Positions 24,059 to 38,500 are shown, numbered from the stretch's first letter. The stretch is 47,584 nt of DNA from an uncultured Pseudomonadota bacterium (GCA_949292375.1 CASEZG010000007.1:1-47584), one strand, 5' to 3'. Notes: generated by a model not told the origin, from the sequence alone. Translations and numbers: made by a program.

Positions 24059-24982
24059 ATGTTTGGCCTAAAACTGTTTAAATCCAACATCGCAGATATT
24101 CTTCCCGCCGTCCGAGGAAAATACGCATACAACGTCAGCCTAGCCAAATATACATGGTTTGGGGTTGGCGGGCCTGCTGAGGTTTTATACAGACCGGCCG
24201 ACACAGAGGACCTAAGTTATTTTCTAAAAAATAAACCCCACAATCTCCCCGTCTGCATTATTGGCGGTGGTTCAAATTTATTAGTCAGAGATGGCGGTGT
24301 TCCCGGTGTCGTCGTCCGTCTGGACTCTGCATACTTCCGCAAAATAAGTTTTGGCGAAAACACCATCACTTGTGGCGCAGGTGTTAAGAATGTTGAGCTC
24401 AAGAAAATTATGCTAGAGAAACAAATCGGCGGCCTTGAGTTTTTATGTTCCATTCCCGGAGTTATCGGAGGTTCCGTAAAAACAAACGCCGGATGTTTCG
24501 GCTCCTCGGTCAAAGATGTTATCAAAGAAGCAGAAATCATTAATGGACAAGGAGATGTCAAAACCGTTCCTGTCGAAGATTTAATGCTCTCATATCGTAG
24601 TAGCTTTTTCCCTGATGACTGGATAATTTTAAGCATAACCTTCCGCACCACAAAAGACACAGCCGAAAACATCAAACAGAAATTGGATGAACAAAAAACC
24701 TATAGGATGAAAAATCAACCCTATAATCAAAAAACAGCCGGTTCAACCTTCAAAAATCCTGAAGGATTAAAAGCATGGGAGCTCATCAAAAAATCAGGCT
24801 GTGCCGATTTACAAATTGGCGGAGCAAAAGTATCGGAAAAGCACAGCAATTTTTTGATAAACACGGGCAAAGCAACCGCTGCTGATATTGAAACCTTAGG
24901 CGAAACCATCATCAAAAAAGTTCAAGAACAAACTTCCGTAACCCTAGAATGGGAAATCAAGCGTATGGGAATAAACAAGTAA
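24059..24982 (+). CDS. murB: UDP-N-acetylenolpyruvoylglucosamine reductase
   Basis: MurB reduces enolpyruvyl-UDP-GlcNAc to UDP-MurNAc with NADPH and FAD. The 307-residue protein has an FAD-binding N-lobe (NLLVRDGGVPGVVVRL and the TWFGVGGPAE that precedes it), FLCSIPGVIGGSVKTNAGCF, LMLSYRSSFFPDD, the catalytic serine in AGSTFKNPEG, and a final glutamate in VTLEWEIKRMG. The start at 24059 has AGGA 8 bases upstream. In the standard cluster murC would precede and ddl follow; neither is present here. The gene ends two bases before ftsQ. Confidence 0.95.
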   Translation: MFGLKLFKSNIADILPAVRGKYAYNVSLAKYTWFGVGGPAEVLYRPADTEDLSYFLKNKPHNLPVCIIGGGSNLLVRDGGVPGVVVRLDSAYFRKISFGENTITCGAGVKNVELKKIMLEKQIGGLEFLCSIPGVIGGSVKTNAGCFGSSVKDVIKEAEIINGQGDVKTVPVEDLMLSYRSSFFPDDWIILSITFRTTKDTAENIKQKLDEQKTYRMKNQPYNQKTAGSTFKNPEGLKAWELIKKSGCADLQIGGAKVSEKHSNFLINTGKATAADIETLGETIIKKVQEQTSVTLEWEIKRMGINK

Positions 24983-24984
24983 AA

Positions 24985-25863
24985 ATGACCAATAACGCTG
25001 AAAACATAAAACCGACACCCTCTCAAAACAATCGAGTTTCCTTGCCTTGTGAATGGCCGATGCGAATGCTCGGAAATCTTTTGATTATCGCACTGATTTT
25101 TTCAATCTCATTCATTACTGTCACCATCCGCACCAACCTCGTTGGAAGACAAATCGATTATCTTACGGAAGAATTTTATAATCTAACCACCACACTGGGG
25201 TTCACATTAGATGATATTCTGGTAGAAGGACGCAAAAAAACCTCACAACAAGCACTTCTGGAAGTTTTAAACTTAAAGCGCGGAGATAATATTCTAACTC
25301 TTGATTTAAATGATTTAAAAAGCCGTGTAGAAACACTCCCATGGATTAAACATGCCGAAATTCGTCGCAGCTATTTTCCAAATATTTTATACATCAGCCT
25401 AAAAGAAAGAAAAGTCGCCTCCATCTGGCAGATCTCCGAAAAATTCCATCCCATAGATACGGAAGGAAATGTAATTGATGCCCCCTTCAAGCCAACACGT
25501 CCAATTCTGCTGATTGTTGGAGAAGAAGCTCCTCAACACATTAATGAGCTCTTAAGCATTATTAAAAAGGATAATGACATCTGGCCTCGTGTAAAAGTTG
25601 CCAACTACATATCTAAACGCCGTTGGAATCTGATTTTAGATGATATTGAAAACGGCATAACCATAAAACTTCCGGAAGACAATATAGAGCAGGCTTGGAA
25701 AAAATTAATAAAATTAGATCAGACGCAAGGTCTTCTTAAACGTAAATTAACCTTCATTGATTTAAGATTAAAAAATAAAGTCATCGTCAAACTCGGCAAA
25801 ATGACAGAAGAAGAGCGACAGAAGCTCAAAGAAAATAAAAAAGACAAAACCAGAGGAGCATAA
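24985..25863 (+). CDS. ftsQ: Cell-division protein FtsQ
   Basis: A bitopic membrane protein of 292 residues with one N-terminal membrane segment (MLGNLLIIALIFSISFITVT) and a periplasmic POTRA domain. The POTRA region includes FTLDDILVEGRKKTSQQALL, LDLNDLKSRVETLPWIKHAE and RRSYFPNILYISLKERKVAS, then IDTEGNVI. FtsQ bridges early and late divisome proteins. I took the ATG at 24985, directly after the murB stop; an ATG at 24949 would place the start inside murB without a ribosome-binding site. The C-terminus is highly charged (EERQKLKENKKDKT). Confidence 0.92.
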   Translation: MTNNAENIKPTPSQNNRVSLPCEWPMRMLGNLLIIALIFSISFITVTIRTNLVGRQIDYLTEEFYNLTTTLGFTLDDILVEGRKKTSQQALLEVLNLKRGDNILTLDLNDLKSRVETLPWIKHAEIRRSYFPNILYISLKERKVASIWQISEKFHPIDTEGNVIDAPFKPTRPILLIVGEEAPQHINELLSIIKKDNDIWPRVKVANYISKRRWNLILDDIENGITIKLPEDNIEQAWKKLIKLDQTQGLLKRKLTFIDLRLKNKVIVKLGKMTEEERQKLKENKKDKTRGA

Positions 25864-25864
25864 G

Positions 25865-27118
25865 TTGACACATTCGTTTAATCGACTGACAACCATCGCC
25901 GCCTTAGATATCGGTTCATCTAAGGTTTGTTGCGTCATTGCCAAAATCAGCCGAGACAGACGGATTAACGTTGTCGGCTATGGCTACAATGCCTCCAAAG
26001 GCATAAAAAATGGTATTGTAACAGACATCAATCAAGCCACTCTTTCAGTCTGCAACGCCGTAGAAGCCGCCGAGCAAATGGCAAATGAACGCATTGACCG
26101 AATTATTGTTAATATATCCGGTGACAAAATAAAAAGCATCATCAAAGACGCCACAATTGCCATTAACAAAAACCGCCCAGTCAATGAAGCCGACATAACC
26201 AAAGTCATTGAGAAAGGCATCAACAAAATCAATGTTGATGAACATGAGCTTATCCATTGTCTTCCGACAAGTTATCGTTTAGATATGGGCGATGAGATTA
26301 AAGATCCCCGTAACATTTTTGGCGAAAGCCTTTCCGTAGATATTTTGCTAGGGCTCGTACCCGAAGTCCAGTACCGCAATCTATCCACCGTCATCGAAAA
26401 TGCTCACTTAGAAACAGCCGAAAAAGCCTTTTCGCCCTATGCCTCAGCTTTAGCTTGCTTGGTTGAAGACGAAAAAGAAATCGGAGCCACGGTTATAGAT
26501 ATTGGCGGAGGTACAACAAGTATCGCCAGTTTTAAACATGGGCACCCGATATATTTTTCTTCCATAGGCGTTGGCGGCAATAATGTAACCAATGATATTG
26601 CTTGGGGTTTAACCACATCTTTCACGCATGCCGAAAGATTAAAAACATTGCATGGCTGTGCCTTTTTAACACAGGCAGATAAAGAAGAAACAATTAATGT
26701 TTATCCCGTGGGTGAAGAAGACGACAGCTCAATAAAACAAGTTCCGAAATCCGAACTTATCAGTATAATCACCCCCCGAATTGAAGAAATTTTTGAGTTG
26801 GTTAATCAAAAACTCAGCGAACAAGGTCTAAAAGACATCTCTAGTCATCGTGTTGTTCTAACCGGTGGCGGAAGCCAACTATCTGGCATCAGAGAAGTTG
26901 CCTCAATGGTTTTAGACAAGCAAGTTCGTTTAGGGCGCCCCAAAAGCATCCCCAACCTACCTGACATTTTATACAATCCGGCATTCTCAACTGTTGTCGG
27001 GCTTCTATCTTTCGCACTTAACTATACCGAGAAAAAGCCCACCAAAACGATTCAAAAGCAAAGCAACAGCAACTCTGCTTTCAACCGCATTTTTGGTTGG
27101 CTAAAGCAAAATTTCTAA
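25865..27118 (+). CDS. ftsA: Cell-division protein FtsA
   Basis: FtsA is the actin-like membrane tether of FtsZ. The 417-residue protein has the nucleotide-binding elements ALDIGSSKVCCVIAK and VIDIGGGTTSIASFK, a 1C subdomain, and VVLTGGGSQLSGI. It ends in the amphipathic membrane-targeting helix FNRIFGWLKQNF. The start is a TTG at 25865, two bases after the ftsQ stop and preceded by GAGGAG; no in-frame ATG or GTG occurs before the conserved ALDIGSSK. A gap of 85 bases separates it from ftsZ. Confidence 0.95.
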   Translation: MTHSFNRLTTIAALDIGSSKVCCVIAKISRDRRINVVGYGYNASKGIKNGIVTDINQATLSVCNAVEAAEQMANERIDRIIVNISGDKIKSIIKDATIAINKNRPVNEADITKVIEKGINKINVDEHELIHCLPTSYRLDMGDEIKDPRNIFGESLSVDILLGLVPEVQYRNLSTVIENAHLETAEKAFSPYASALACLVEDEKEIGATVIDIGGGTTSIASFKHGHPIYFSSIGVGGNNVTNDIAWGLTTSFTHAERLKTLHGCAFLTQADKEETINVYPVGEEDDSSIKQVPKSELISIITPRIEEIFELVNQKLSEQGLKDISSHRVVLTGGGSQLSGIREVASMVLDKQVRLGRPKSIPNLPDILYNPAFSTVVGLLSFALNYTEKKPTKTIQKQSNSNSAFNRIFGWLKQNF

Positions 27119-27203
27119 AAAAAATTTTTTTAGTAACCAAAACTTAATCACTTTTTCTTATTCTAAAAACAAAGTTAAGTAAAATTTTGGAGTAAGAAAT
27201 ACA

Positions 27204-28880
27204 ATGTCAATCAAATTAGCCGTACCGGAAAAAACTGTAATGCACCTAAAACCTCGGATTTCCGTCATTGGTGTCGGAGGCGGTGGCGGCAATGCCGTAA
27301 ATAACATGATAGCGCAGAATCTGGAAGGCGTTGACTTCATTGTTGCCAATACAGATGCTCAGGCTTTGGCTCATTCTTCTGCCAGCCGCAAGATTCAGCT
27401 AGGCTTAGAAACGACACAAGGTCTAGGTGCTGGAGCCAGACCCGAAATCGGTAAACTTGCCGCCGAAGAAGCCAAAGATGAAATTGAAAAAGAACTCGAA
27501 GGTGCCAATATGGTATTCATCACTGCCGGCATGGGTGGCGGAACGGGTTCAGGAGCAGCTCCGGTCGTTGCACAATTAGCCAAATCCAAAGGCATTTTAA
27601 CCGTTGGCGTTGTAACCAAACCTTTCCAATTTGAAGGGCGCAAACGTCTAGAAACCGCAGAAGCTGCAGTTGAAGAATTTACCAAACAAGTAGACAGTAT
27701 CATCATTATCCCAAACCAGAACCTTTTCCGAATTGCGGACAAAAACACCACCTTGGCCGACGCCTTTGTCATGGCAGATAATGTTTTGTACGCAGGTGTT
27801 CGTTCCATTACGGACTTGATGATGATGCCGGGCTTAATCAACCTTGACTTTGCCGATATCAAAAGCATCATGGAAGACAAAGGCAAAGCCATTATGGGAA
27901 CAGGAGAAGCTGAAGGCGAAGATAGAGCTGTGAAAGCCGCGGAACAAGCTTTAAGTAACCCATTATTGGATGATTGCTCTATGCGTGGAGCAAAAGGTGT
28001 TCTTATCAACATCACCGGCGGACAAGACATAACCTTATTTGAAATTGATGAAGCGGCAAGCCGCATCAAGGAAGAAGTAGACGAAGATGCCAACATCATT
28101 TTCGGTTCAAGCTTTGATGAATCTTTGGCTGGAAAGATTCGCGTTTCAATCGTTGCAACAGGTATTGGTGAAAACGTTGCGCGCCAGGTTCAAAGCAAAC
28201 CCTTAATCAAACCGAGCTACATTGAAGAAAGCTACAGCACAGAAACCATCATCACTCCTAATGAAGAGCTCGATTCAAACTTAGAAAAATTTTCAGCAAC
28301 CAAAACCGAAATCGCTGAAGAACCCGTGGAAACCATCAGCAAAGCTGAGGTAATTTCCATAGAACAAGAAGCTTCTGCGCCGGCGGAAGAAAAACTTCAG
28401 ACATCCGTTTCTGATGAAAAACTTGAAGAATTCGATTCTCTGGAAACATCGTCAACTATGAACGAAATGCCTAAAGCATCTTCTTTGTTCAAAGCTATTA
28501 TTAACAAAACGGAAGACATCAACGCTGAAGCTCAATTAGAAAGCCTTCTGTCTTCCAACGAAAACAGTTTTACGGCCAAAACTTCACTTCGTACGGTTGA
28601 AGAAGAGCCGGAATTATTCCCAAACCACAATCCTGCTCCGTTCTCCGTTCGCAAAATTGAAGAACCTGAACAGCTGATTGTCAACGATGAAGAAGAATAC
28701 ACGCCTACTCTGATTGAAAGAGTAACCGGTTTCTCCATCGCCAAAAGAAATCGGAAAAGACTAAAGGAGCATGAGGAAAAAATCCAAGACTCTGTATCCC
28801 CCTCTTTTTCAGATAACGATTACAACGAAGAAGATAGACTGAATTTAGAAATTCCCTCTTTCTTACGTCGCAGTAAGTAA
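27204..28880 (+). CDS. ftsZ: Cell-division tubulin homologue FtsZ
   Basis: The GTPase that forms the Z-ring. [14 protein letters not shown] and the tubulin signature [13 protein letters not shown] bind [20 protein letters not shown] is the T7 loop. At 558 residues it is long because of a disordered, Glu/Ser-rich linker of about 200 residues (about 335-545). The conserved tail [11 protein letters not shown] at 547-558 binds FtsA and resembles alphaproteobacterial FtsZ tails. TTGGAG lies about 11 bases before the ATG. A strong terminator follows. The gap before it (27119-27203) is AT-rich with no clear promoter. Confidence 0.97.
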   Translation: MSIKLAVPEKTVMHLKPRISVIGVGGGGGNAVNNMIAQNLEGVDFIVANTDAQALAHSSASRKIQLGLETTQGLGAGARPEIGKLAAEEAKDEIEKELEGANMVFITAGMGGGTGSGAAPVVAQLAKSKGILTVGVVTKPFQFEGRKRLETAEAAVEEFTKQVDSIIIIPNQNLFRIADKNTTLADAFVMADNVLYAGVRSITDLMMMPGLINLDFADIKSIMEDKGKAIMGTGEAEGEDRAVKAAEQALSNPLLDDCSMRGAKGVLINITGGQDITLFEIDEAASRIKEEVDEDANIIFGSSFDESLAGKIRVSIVATGIGENVARQVQSKPLIKPSYIEESYSTETIITPNEELDSNLEKFSATKTEIAEEPVETISKAEVISIEQEASAPAEEKLQTSVSDEKLEEFDSLETSSTMNEMPKASSLFKAIINKTEDINAEAQLESLLSSNENSFTAKTSLRTVEEEPELFPNHNPAPFSVRKIEEPEQLIVNDEEEYTPTLIERVTGFSIAKRNRKRLKEHEEKIQDSVSPSFSDNDYNEEDRLNLEIPSFLRRSK

Positions 28881-28908
28881 ATTTTGCCGATTATTATCGT
28901 TATAAACC

Positions 28909-28938
28909 AAAAAAGCCCTGCACAATGCAGGGCTTTTT
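28909..28938. terminator. Bidirectional terminator after ftsZ
   Basis: A perfect stem GCCCTGCA/TGCAGGGC (28915-28922 with 28926-28933), three-base loop, A-run before and TTTTT after. It closes the plus-strand division cluster and also the convergent lipoprotein gene that ends at 28952. Confidence 0.92.
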
Positions 28939-28951
28939 AATTTATGAAATG

Positions 28952-29590
28952 CTATTGAGCATTAATCAACGTAATTTCTACACGACGATTTTGCTCTCTG
29001 CCGGCAGCCGTTGCATTTGAAGCAATCGGATTATTCTCACCATAACCATAAACCATCAGTCTGGAAGCATTAACCCCGCGTAGCTTTAAATAATTTGCTA
29101 CGGCTTGAGCTCTTTGCATAGACAATTTGTCATTATACGCGGCACTACCTGTATTGTCAGTATAGCCGGCAACTTGAACTTTTGTCTTATCAAATTCATT
29201 AATCACTTTAGCAACCGATGTTAGAATATTGTTAAATACAGGCTTAAATACAGCAGAATCCGTATCAAAAGTGATATTGCTCGGCATAATTAAGCGTACA
29301 TTTTCACCAACCTTTTGAACCTGCACACCTGTTCCGACCAATTCTTCACGCAAACGGCTGGCCTGAATATCCATATATCCACCGACACCGGCACCTCCGG
29401 CAGCACCGATTCCAGCTCCGACCAAAGCTCCTTTTTCACCACCGACTAATGCACCGATTCCGGCACCGGCAAGCGCACCGATTCCTGTTCCCCATGCAGT
29501 CTTTGAAACTTTGCTCTCACCTGTATAAGGGTCTGTTGCACAAGCCGACAAAAAACAAATTGCAACCAACGACAAAATCAATTTTTTCAT
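28952..29590 (-). CDS. OmpA-family outer-membrane lipoprotein with glycine zipper (YiaD type)
   Basis: The lipobox LSAC follows a short signal peptide (MKKLILSLVAICFLSAC), so the mature protein starts at Cys17 and should be lipidated. Residues about 32-70 form a glycine zipper (GTGIGALAGAGIGALVGGEK). The C-terminal part, FDTDSAVFKPVFNNILTSVA through VAGYTDNTGSAAYNDKLSMQ and the NRRVEI tail, is an OmpA peptidoglycan-binding domain. The ATG at 29590, with AAAGGAG 8 bases upstream, gives 212 residues. A TTG one codon upstream is the alternative. It probably links the outer membrane to the wall. Confidence 0.93.
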   Translation of the reverse strand: MKKLILSLVAICFLSACATDPYTGESKVSKTAWGTGIGALAGAGIGALVGGEKGALVGAGIGAAGGAGVGGYMDIQASRLREELVGTGVQVQKVGENVRLIMPSNITFDTDSAVFKPVFNNILTSVAKVINEFDKTKVQVAGYTDNTGSAAYNDKLSMQRAQAVANYLKLRGVNASRLMVYGYGENNPIASNATAAGREQNRRVEITLINAQ

Positions 29591-29671
29591 CAATTCTCTC
29601 CTTTGTTAAAAATACTAACCACAGTTTACGACTTTCTCAAAATGGTACAAAGGAAAAAAACATCCACACAC

Positions 29672-29708
29672 AAAAAAAGCGTCCCTACTCTTCCGAGTAA
29701 GAACGCTT
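29672..29708 (-). terminator. Terminator of the small-membrane-protein gene group
   Basis: On the minus strand, AAGCGT/ACGCTT (29677-29682 with 29703-29708) and TACTC/GAGTA (29686-29690 with 29695-29699) stack around a 3x3 internal loop with a 4-base loop, followed by seven U (29672-29678). It ends the minus-strand group 31146-29724. Confidence 0.78.
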
Positions 29709-29723
29709 AAATCGTTTACACTT

Positions 29724-29825
29724 TCACTTTTTCTCTTTCTTTCTAAATGCGGGACTATTCTCCACGAGATAAACGCCCCAAAAGATAAAAGCAAAAATAA
29801 AAATAATAAATCCAGCTAACAACAT
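29724..29825 (-). CDS. 33-residue single-pass membrane protein (candidate)
   Basis: A short reading frame from the ATG at 29825 encodes MLLAGFIIFIFAFIFWGVYL followed by VENSPAFRKKEKK. This is one hydrophobic helix of about 17 residues and a basic tail of five or six positive charges, consistent with a positive-inside orientation. It lies 25 bases after the 195-residue gene and 15 bases before a terminator, so transcription is plausible. No Shine-Dalgarno sequence is visible. I do not recognise the family. Confidence 0.45.
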   Translation of the reverse strand: MLLAGFIIFIFAFIFWGVYLVENSPAFRKKEKK

Positions 29826-29850
29826 AAAAAAATGTTTTTAGAGTTTAACT

Positions 29851-30432
29851 TTAGGCTGCCACCTTAATCCGACTTAAAAATTCCCATACCTCACTCCAAA
29901 ACAAAGCACTGATACGATAATTTTCAATTTCCGCAGAACAAAGGTCCGTCCTGTTAACATTTTCGCGAAACAGCTCAAATGAGTTATCCGCTTTTTTGCT
30001 GATGTTTGCGAGCAATGTCACTCTCTTTTCTTCTGTCAAAGAAAGATAATAATCTCTTGCCGCAAACTCATTAATTTCTAAGTTATTCCGTCGCACATGT
30101 TTACCGCCGTTAACAAAGGCTTCAAGCAATTTCCGCGTCCGGATTTTTTCAATTTCCTCACCAAACCTTTTCCAGAACTGTCTGGCTTTATTCCGCCTAA
30201 AATAGCGAAACAAATACATCAAACTATTTTCCGAAAAAGTTTCGGCATAATACTTTTGAAAGATTTTTGCCAATTTGCTAAGTCTGACTAAGATATTAAG
30301 AGCTGTTGTTTCTGCAAACCGTACAGCCTCATCAACATCAAAATCAACTTTTCGGTAAGCAAACTGCGCCACGTTTCCACTGAGAACCGCTTCACTCTTC
30401 AGCAGTCTCTCCAGATACTTCTTTGTCTTCAT
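29851..30432 (-). CDS. Unrecognised cytosolic helical protein, 193 residues
   Basis: Not recognised. A basic, helix-rich soluble protein with many Arg/Lys (FRYFRRNKARQFWKRFGEEI, KIRTRKLLEAFVNGGKHVRR) and no signal peptide. Start at the ATG 30432; a GTG two codons upstream (30438) is possible. The beginning overlaps the end of the preceding membrane/coiled-coil gene by about 40 bases, indicating co-translation. The residues DFDVDEAVRFAETTALNILV form an amphipathic stretch. Its neighbours are a short TM/coiled-coil gene upstream and a tiny membrane protein downstream. Function unknown. Confidence 0.6.
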   Translation of the reverse strand: MKTKKYLERLLKSEAVLSGNVAQFAYRKVDFDVDEAVRFAETTALNILVRLSKLAKIFQKYYAETFSENSLMYLFRYFRRNKARQFWKRFGEEIEKIRTRKLLEAFVNGGKHVRRNNLEINEFAARDYYLSLTEEKRVTLLANISKKADNSFELFRENVNRTDLCSAEIENYRISALFWSEVWEFLSRIKVAA

Positions 30433-30751
30433 AAGCACTGTTTTTAAGTTTTTTCAAATAATTTTCTTTTATAAGATTCAGCCTTCTGGGCTCCCAAAAG
30501 CACTTTTCCGCTTCGGCTCTTTTAATTTTAGCCTCCAACATCTCAAGTACCTTTTCCGCGTCTTCCTTAATCATAAATCCGACACAAGTCTCCCATTCCT
30601 CCAGCTCAAAAACCATTCGCCGCATATCTGCAATCTGATTAGTAATAACCTCTTGCAAATGCTTAACCTTATACTTACTTCTGACCAATTCCTCCGCCAA
30701 CACGGAAACAATTATCAGAAAGAGAACCCCCAAAATGATAAGATAGTCCAT
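30392..30751 (-). CDS. Membrane-anchored coiled-coil protein, 119 residues
   Basis: Not recognised. One N-terminal membrane helix (MDYLIILGVLFLIIVSVLAE), then a hydrophilic helical region with heptad-like Leu/Ile/Glu/Lys (KYKVKHLQEVITNQIADMRR, AEKVLEMLEAKIKRAEAEKC), so probably a type-I-like anchored coiled coil in the cytosol. Middle gene of the minus-strand group: 11 bases after the preceding gene's stop and overlapping the start of the next. No Shine-Dalgarno sequence before the ATG. The layout (TM plus coiled coil) is shared with the upstream neighbour, suggesting partner subunits. Confidence 0.6.
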   Translation of the reverse strand: MDYLIILGVLFLIIVSVLAEELVRSKYKVKHLQEVITNQIADMRRMVFELEEWETCVGFMIKEDAEKVLEMLEAKIKRAEAEKCFWEPRRLNLIKENYLKKLKNSAYEDKEVSGETAEE

Positions 30752-30762
30752 AGCACAAAATT

Positions 30763-31146
30763 TTAGTTATTGACGCTCTGGTTCTGCTCTTTATCTCTCT
30801 TTTGCGCTTCAAGAACCACATATCTGTGGCACAAACGATAAATATCCATTTCTATAAGTTTATCATGATCCTGAATTTCCATCTCAGAGATGCGACGGAT
30901 ATTTCGTTCCATTTTACTCTGAATTCGCTCAAGCTCTTTTGGGGAAAATTCCTTCAGTAATTCTTTTATCACACTATCCTGAAAATAAGAGTTATCTTGA
31001 GATTCTTTGGTTTCAAATTCTGCCCAAGACTTCTGAGAATCAGAATCTTTCAGCAAAATCTCAAGACTTTTAATTTTTGAATACTGAATAACAACAATTA
31101 CTGCCAGTAAAAATACGATGGCAAATAAAACTTTTAAATCTTCCAT
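30763..31146 (-). CDS. Membrane-anchored helical protein, 127 residues
   Basis: Not recognised. N-terminal membrane helix (LFAIVFLLAVIVVIQY) followed by a Glu/Ser/Lys-rich soluble region with helices LLKEFSPKELERIQSKMERN and IRRISEMEIQDHDKLIEMDI. It starts with ATG at 31146 in an A-rich leader without an evident Shine-Dalgarno sequence. It lies 104 bases past the rpoC terminator, so it likely has its own promoter, but I cannot see a convincing one. First of a three-or-four-gene group with two similar-looking TM/coiled-coil neighbours. Confidence 0.6.
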   Translation of the reverse strand: MEDLKVLFAIVFLLAVIVVIQYSKIKSLEILLKDSDSQKSWAEFETKESQDNSYFQDSVIKELLKEFSPKELERIQSKMERNIRRISEMEIQDHDKLIEMDIYRLCHRYVVLEAQKRDKEQNQSVNN

Positions 31147-31249
31147 TTTTTTAAATATTTAGAGTAAAACATAATATCCAAATTAATATTTTTCAGACGC
31201 CAATATTGGACAAAAAACACAAAAAGTCAACCAAAATCAGACACACCAC

Positions 31250-31280
31250 AAAAAAATCCCCTCTTTGGAGAGGGGATTTT
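31250..31280 (-). terminator. Terminator of the rpoC transcript
   Basis: Stem AATCCCCTCT/AGAGGGGATT (31255-31264 with 31269-31278), loop TTGG, and seven U on the minus strand (31250-31256). It ends the rplJ-rplL-rpoB-rpoC transcript 26 bases after the rpoC stop. Confidence 0.92.
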
Positions 31281-31305
31281 CTTACAACATAAGTTACTTC
31301 AGAAC

Positions 31306-35502
<4,197 letters not shown>

Positions 35503-35507
35503 TTACC

Positions 35508-38500
35508 TTAAACTTCTTCGTTCAGCAACTCAACGTTCAGACACAGAGATTTGATTTCCTTAACCAAAACGTTGAAGGATTCCGGAATACCGGCTTCAAA
35601 TCCGTCATCACCACGAACAATTGCTTCATAAACTTTGGTACGACCATTAACGTCATCGGACTTAACAGTGAGCATTTCTTGCAAGGTATAGGCAGCACCA
35701 TAAGCTTGCAGAGCCCAAACTTCCATTTCACCGAAACGTTGACCACCAAATTGAGCTTTACCACCCAAAGGCTGTTGAGTAACCAAAGAGTACGGACCAA
35801 CTGAACGAGCGTGCATCTTCTCGTCAACAATGTGGTGCAGTTTAATCATATAAATGATACCAACCGTAACTTTGCGGTCAAACTTCTCACCGGTACGACC
35901 ATCATACAAGTCAATCTGACCAGAAGTCGGTAAACCGGCCATCGTCAACATATTGTTGATGTCATCACCGCTAGCACCGTCAAATACCGGAGTTGCCATC
36001 GGCACACCGTTTTTGAGGTTAGAAATCATTTCCAATTTCTCAGGTTCAGACAACGGAACAATATCATTCTTGTATTGCTTATCACCATAGACTTTCTTCA
36101 ACTCAGCATTGAGCTCGTCCATAGTCTTTTCACCGCGTTTATACTGTTCGCACATCTCATTGAGTTGTTTACCGAGCTCACGCGCAGCCCAACCCAAGTG
36201 TGTTTCCAGAATTTGTCCGACGTTCATACGAGAAGGCACACCCAACGGGTTCAATACGATATCAACCGGCGTACCATCTTCCATATAAGGCATATCCTGC
36301 AACGGCAATACACGAGAAATCGTACCCTTGTTACCATGGCGTCCGGCAATCTTATCACCTGTTTGAATCTTACGCTTTGTAGCAATAAAGACTTTAACCA
36401 TCTTCAAAACGCCCGGCAACAAATCATCACCTCGTTGAACTTTTTCAACCTTGTTGTCAAAATGCTTCTGGATTTTTTCCAAACGAGCATCAAATGCAGC
36501 ACCAAACTCTTCAATCTTGGCCATAACATCTTCGTCTTTGACGACAATCTTACGCCATTGTGAAGAAGGCTGAGAAGCCAAAACTTCTTCCGTAATGGTA
36601 GAGTTCTTGGCAATACCCTTCGGAGCATCAACAACAACTTGTCCAAGCAACATAGACTTCAAACGAGCATCGAAGTTTCTGCGAATAATGGCAATTTCAT
36701 CATCGCGGTCTTTAGCCAGCTGTGAGATTTCTTCCTGTTCAATAGACAAAGCACGTTCGTCTTTTTCAACACCGCGGCGAGAGAAGACATGTACGTCAAC
36801 GACAATACCTTCAATACCCGGCTGAACACGCAAAGACGTATCGCGAACATCAGATGCTTTCTCACCAAAGATAGCGCGCAAGAGTTTCTCTTCCGGCGTA
36901 ACCGGAGATTCACCCTTCGGCGTAACCTTACCAACCAAAATATCACCGGCCTTAACTTCAGCACCGATATAAACGATACCGGCTTCATCCAAGTTACGCA
37001 GAGCTTCTTCGCCCACATTCGGAATATCACGAGTAATTTCTTCCTGACCGAGCTTGGTATCGCGAGCCATAACTTCAAATTCTTCAATATGCAAAGAAGT
37101 GAAGACATCATCACGAGAAACACGCTCAGACAACAAAATAGCATCCTCGTAGTTCAAACCGTTCCAAGGCATAAAGGCAACCAAAACGTTTTTACCCAGA
37201 GCCAATTCGCCCATATCGGTACAAGGACCATCAGCCATAATATCGCCGGCCTTAACCTCATCTCCGACCTTAACCAACGGAACTTGGTTAATGCAGGTAT
37301 TTTGGTTAGAGCGACGGAACTTTTGCAGCTTATAGATTTCAACACCCATATCTGCGCCGTTTCCTTCTTTGGAACGAACCACAATACGGTTAGCATCTAC
37401 CGCATCAACGATACCGTCATACTTAGCCACAACCGTAGCACCAGAATCTTTAGCAACGGCAGCTTCCATACCCGTACCAACGAGCGGAGCTTCCGAACGC
37501 AACAAAGGCACACCTTGGCGTTGCATGTTTGCACCCATCAACGCACGGTTCGCGTCGTCGTTTTCCAAGAACGGAATCAAAGCCGTAGCAACGGAAACCA
37601 ACTGTTGCGGAGAAACGTCAATAAAGTCAATTTCTTCCGGATGAGCAAACTCAAATTCACCGGCTTTGCGGCAAGCAATCAAATCATTTTCAAAATGACC
37701 ATCTTCCTTAACCTTAGCATTTGCCTCAGCGATTTTGAACTTGCCTTCTTCATTGGCTGACAAATAAACAACTTCTTTGGTAACTACGCCGTTAACAACC
37801 TTACGATACGGACATTCAATAAAGCCATATTTATTGATGCGGGCGTAAGTAGACAAAGAGTTAATCAAACCGATGTTCGGACCTTCCGGTGTTTCAATCG
37901 GGCAGATACGACCATAGTGTGTCGGATGCACGTCGCGGACTTCAAAGCCTGCACGCTCACGGCTCAAACCGCCGGGGCCCAAAGCAGACAAACGACGTTT
38001 GTGCGTAATTTCAGACAACGGGTTGTTCTGGTCCATAAATTGAGACAACTGAGAAGAACCGAAGAACTCACGGATAACTGATGCAATCGGTTTAGCATTA
38101 ACCAAATCTTGCGGCTTAACATTATTCAAAACTTCAGAGGACATTCTTTCACGAATAGCTCTTTCCATTCTGAGCAAGCCCATACGATATTGGTTTTCCA
38201 TCAACTCACCGACGGAACGAACACGACGATTGCCCAAGTGGTCAATATCATCAACTTCACCCTTGCCATCGCGCAATTCAACCAAACGCTTAACAATACG
38301 CAAGATATCATCTTTGCGCAAAGTGCGATATGTGTCCGGAGCATCATCAAAAGAAATGTCCAAAGCCACATTCATCTTCACACGACCAACGGAAGACAAA
38401 TCATAACGTTCATTATCAAAGAACAATGCCTTAAACAACTGGTCAGCTGTTTCATAGGTAGGTGGTTCACCCGGGCGCATAACACGATAGATATCAAGCA

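Noticed and set aside
27119..27203. CtrA-type TTAA-N7-TTAA sites upstream of ftsZ
   Set aside because: Only single TTAA halves with wrong spacing were found in this AT-rich gap.
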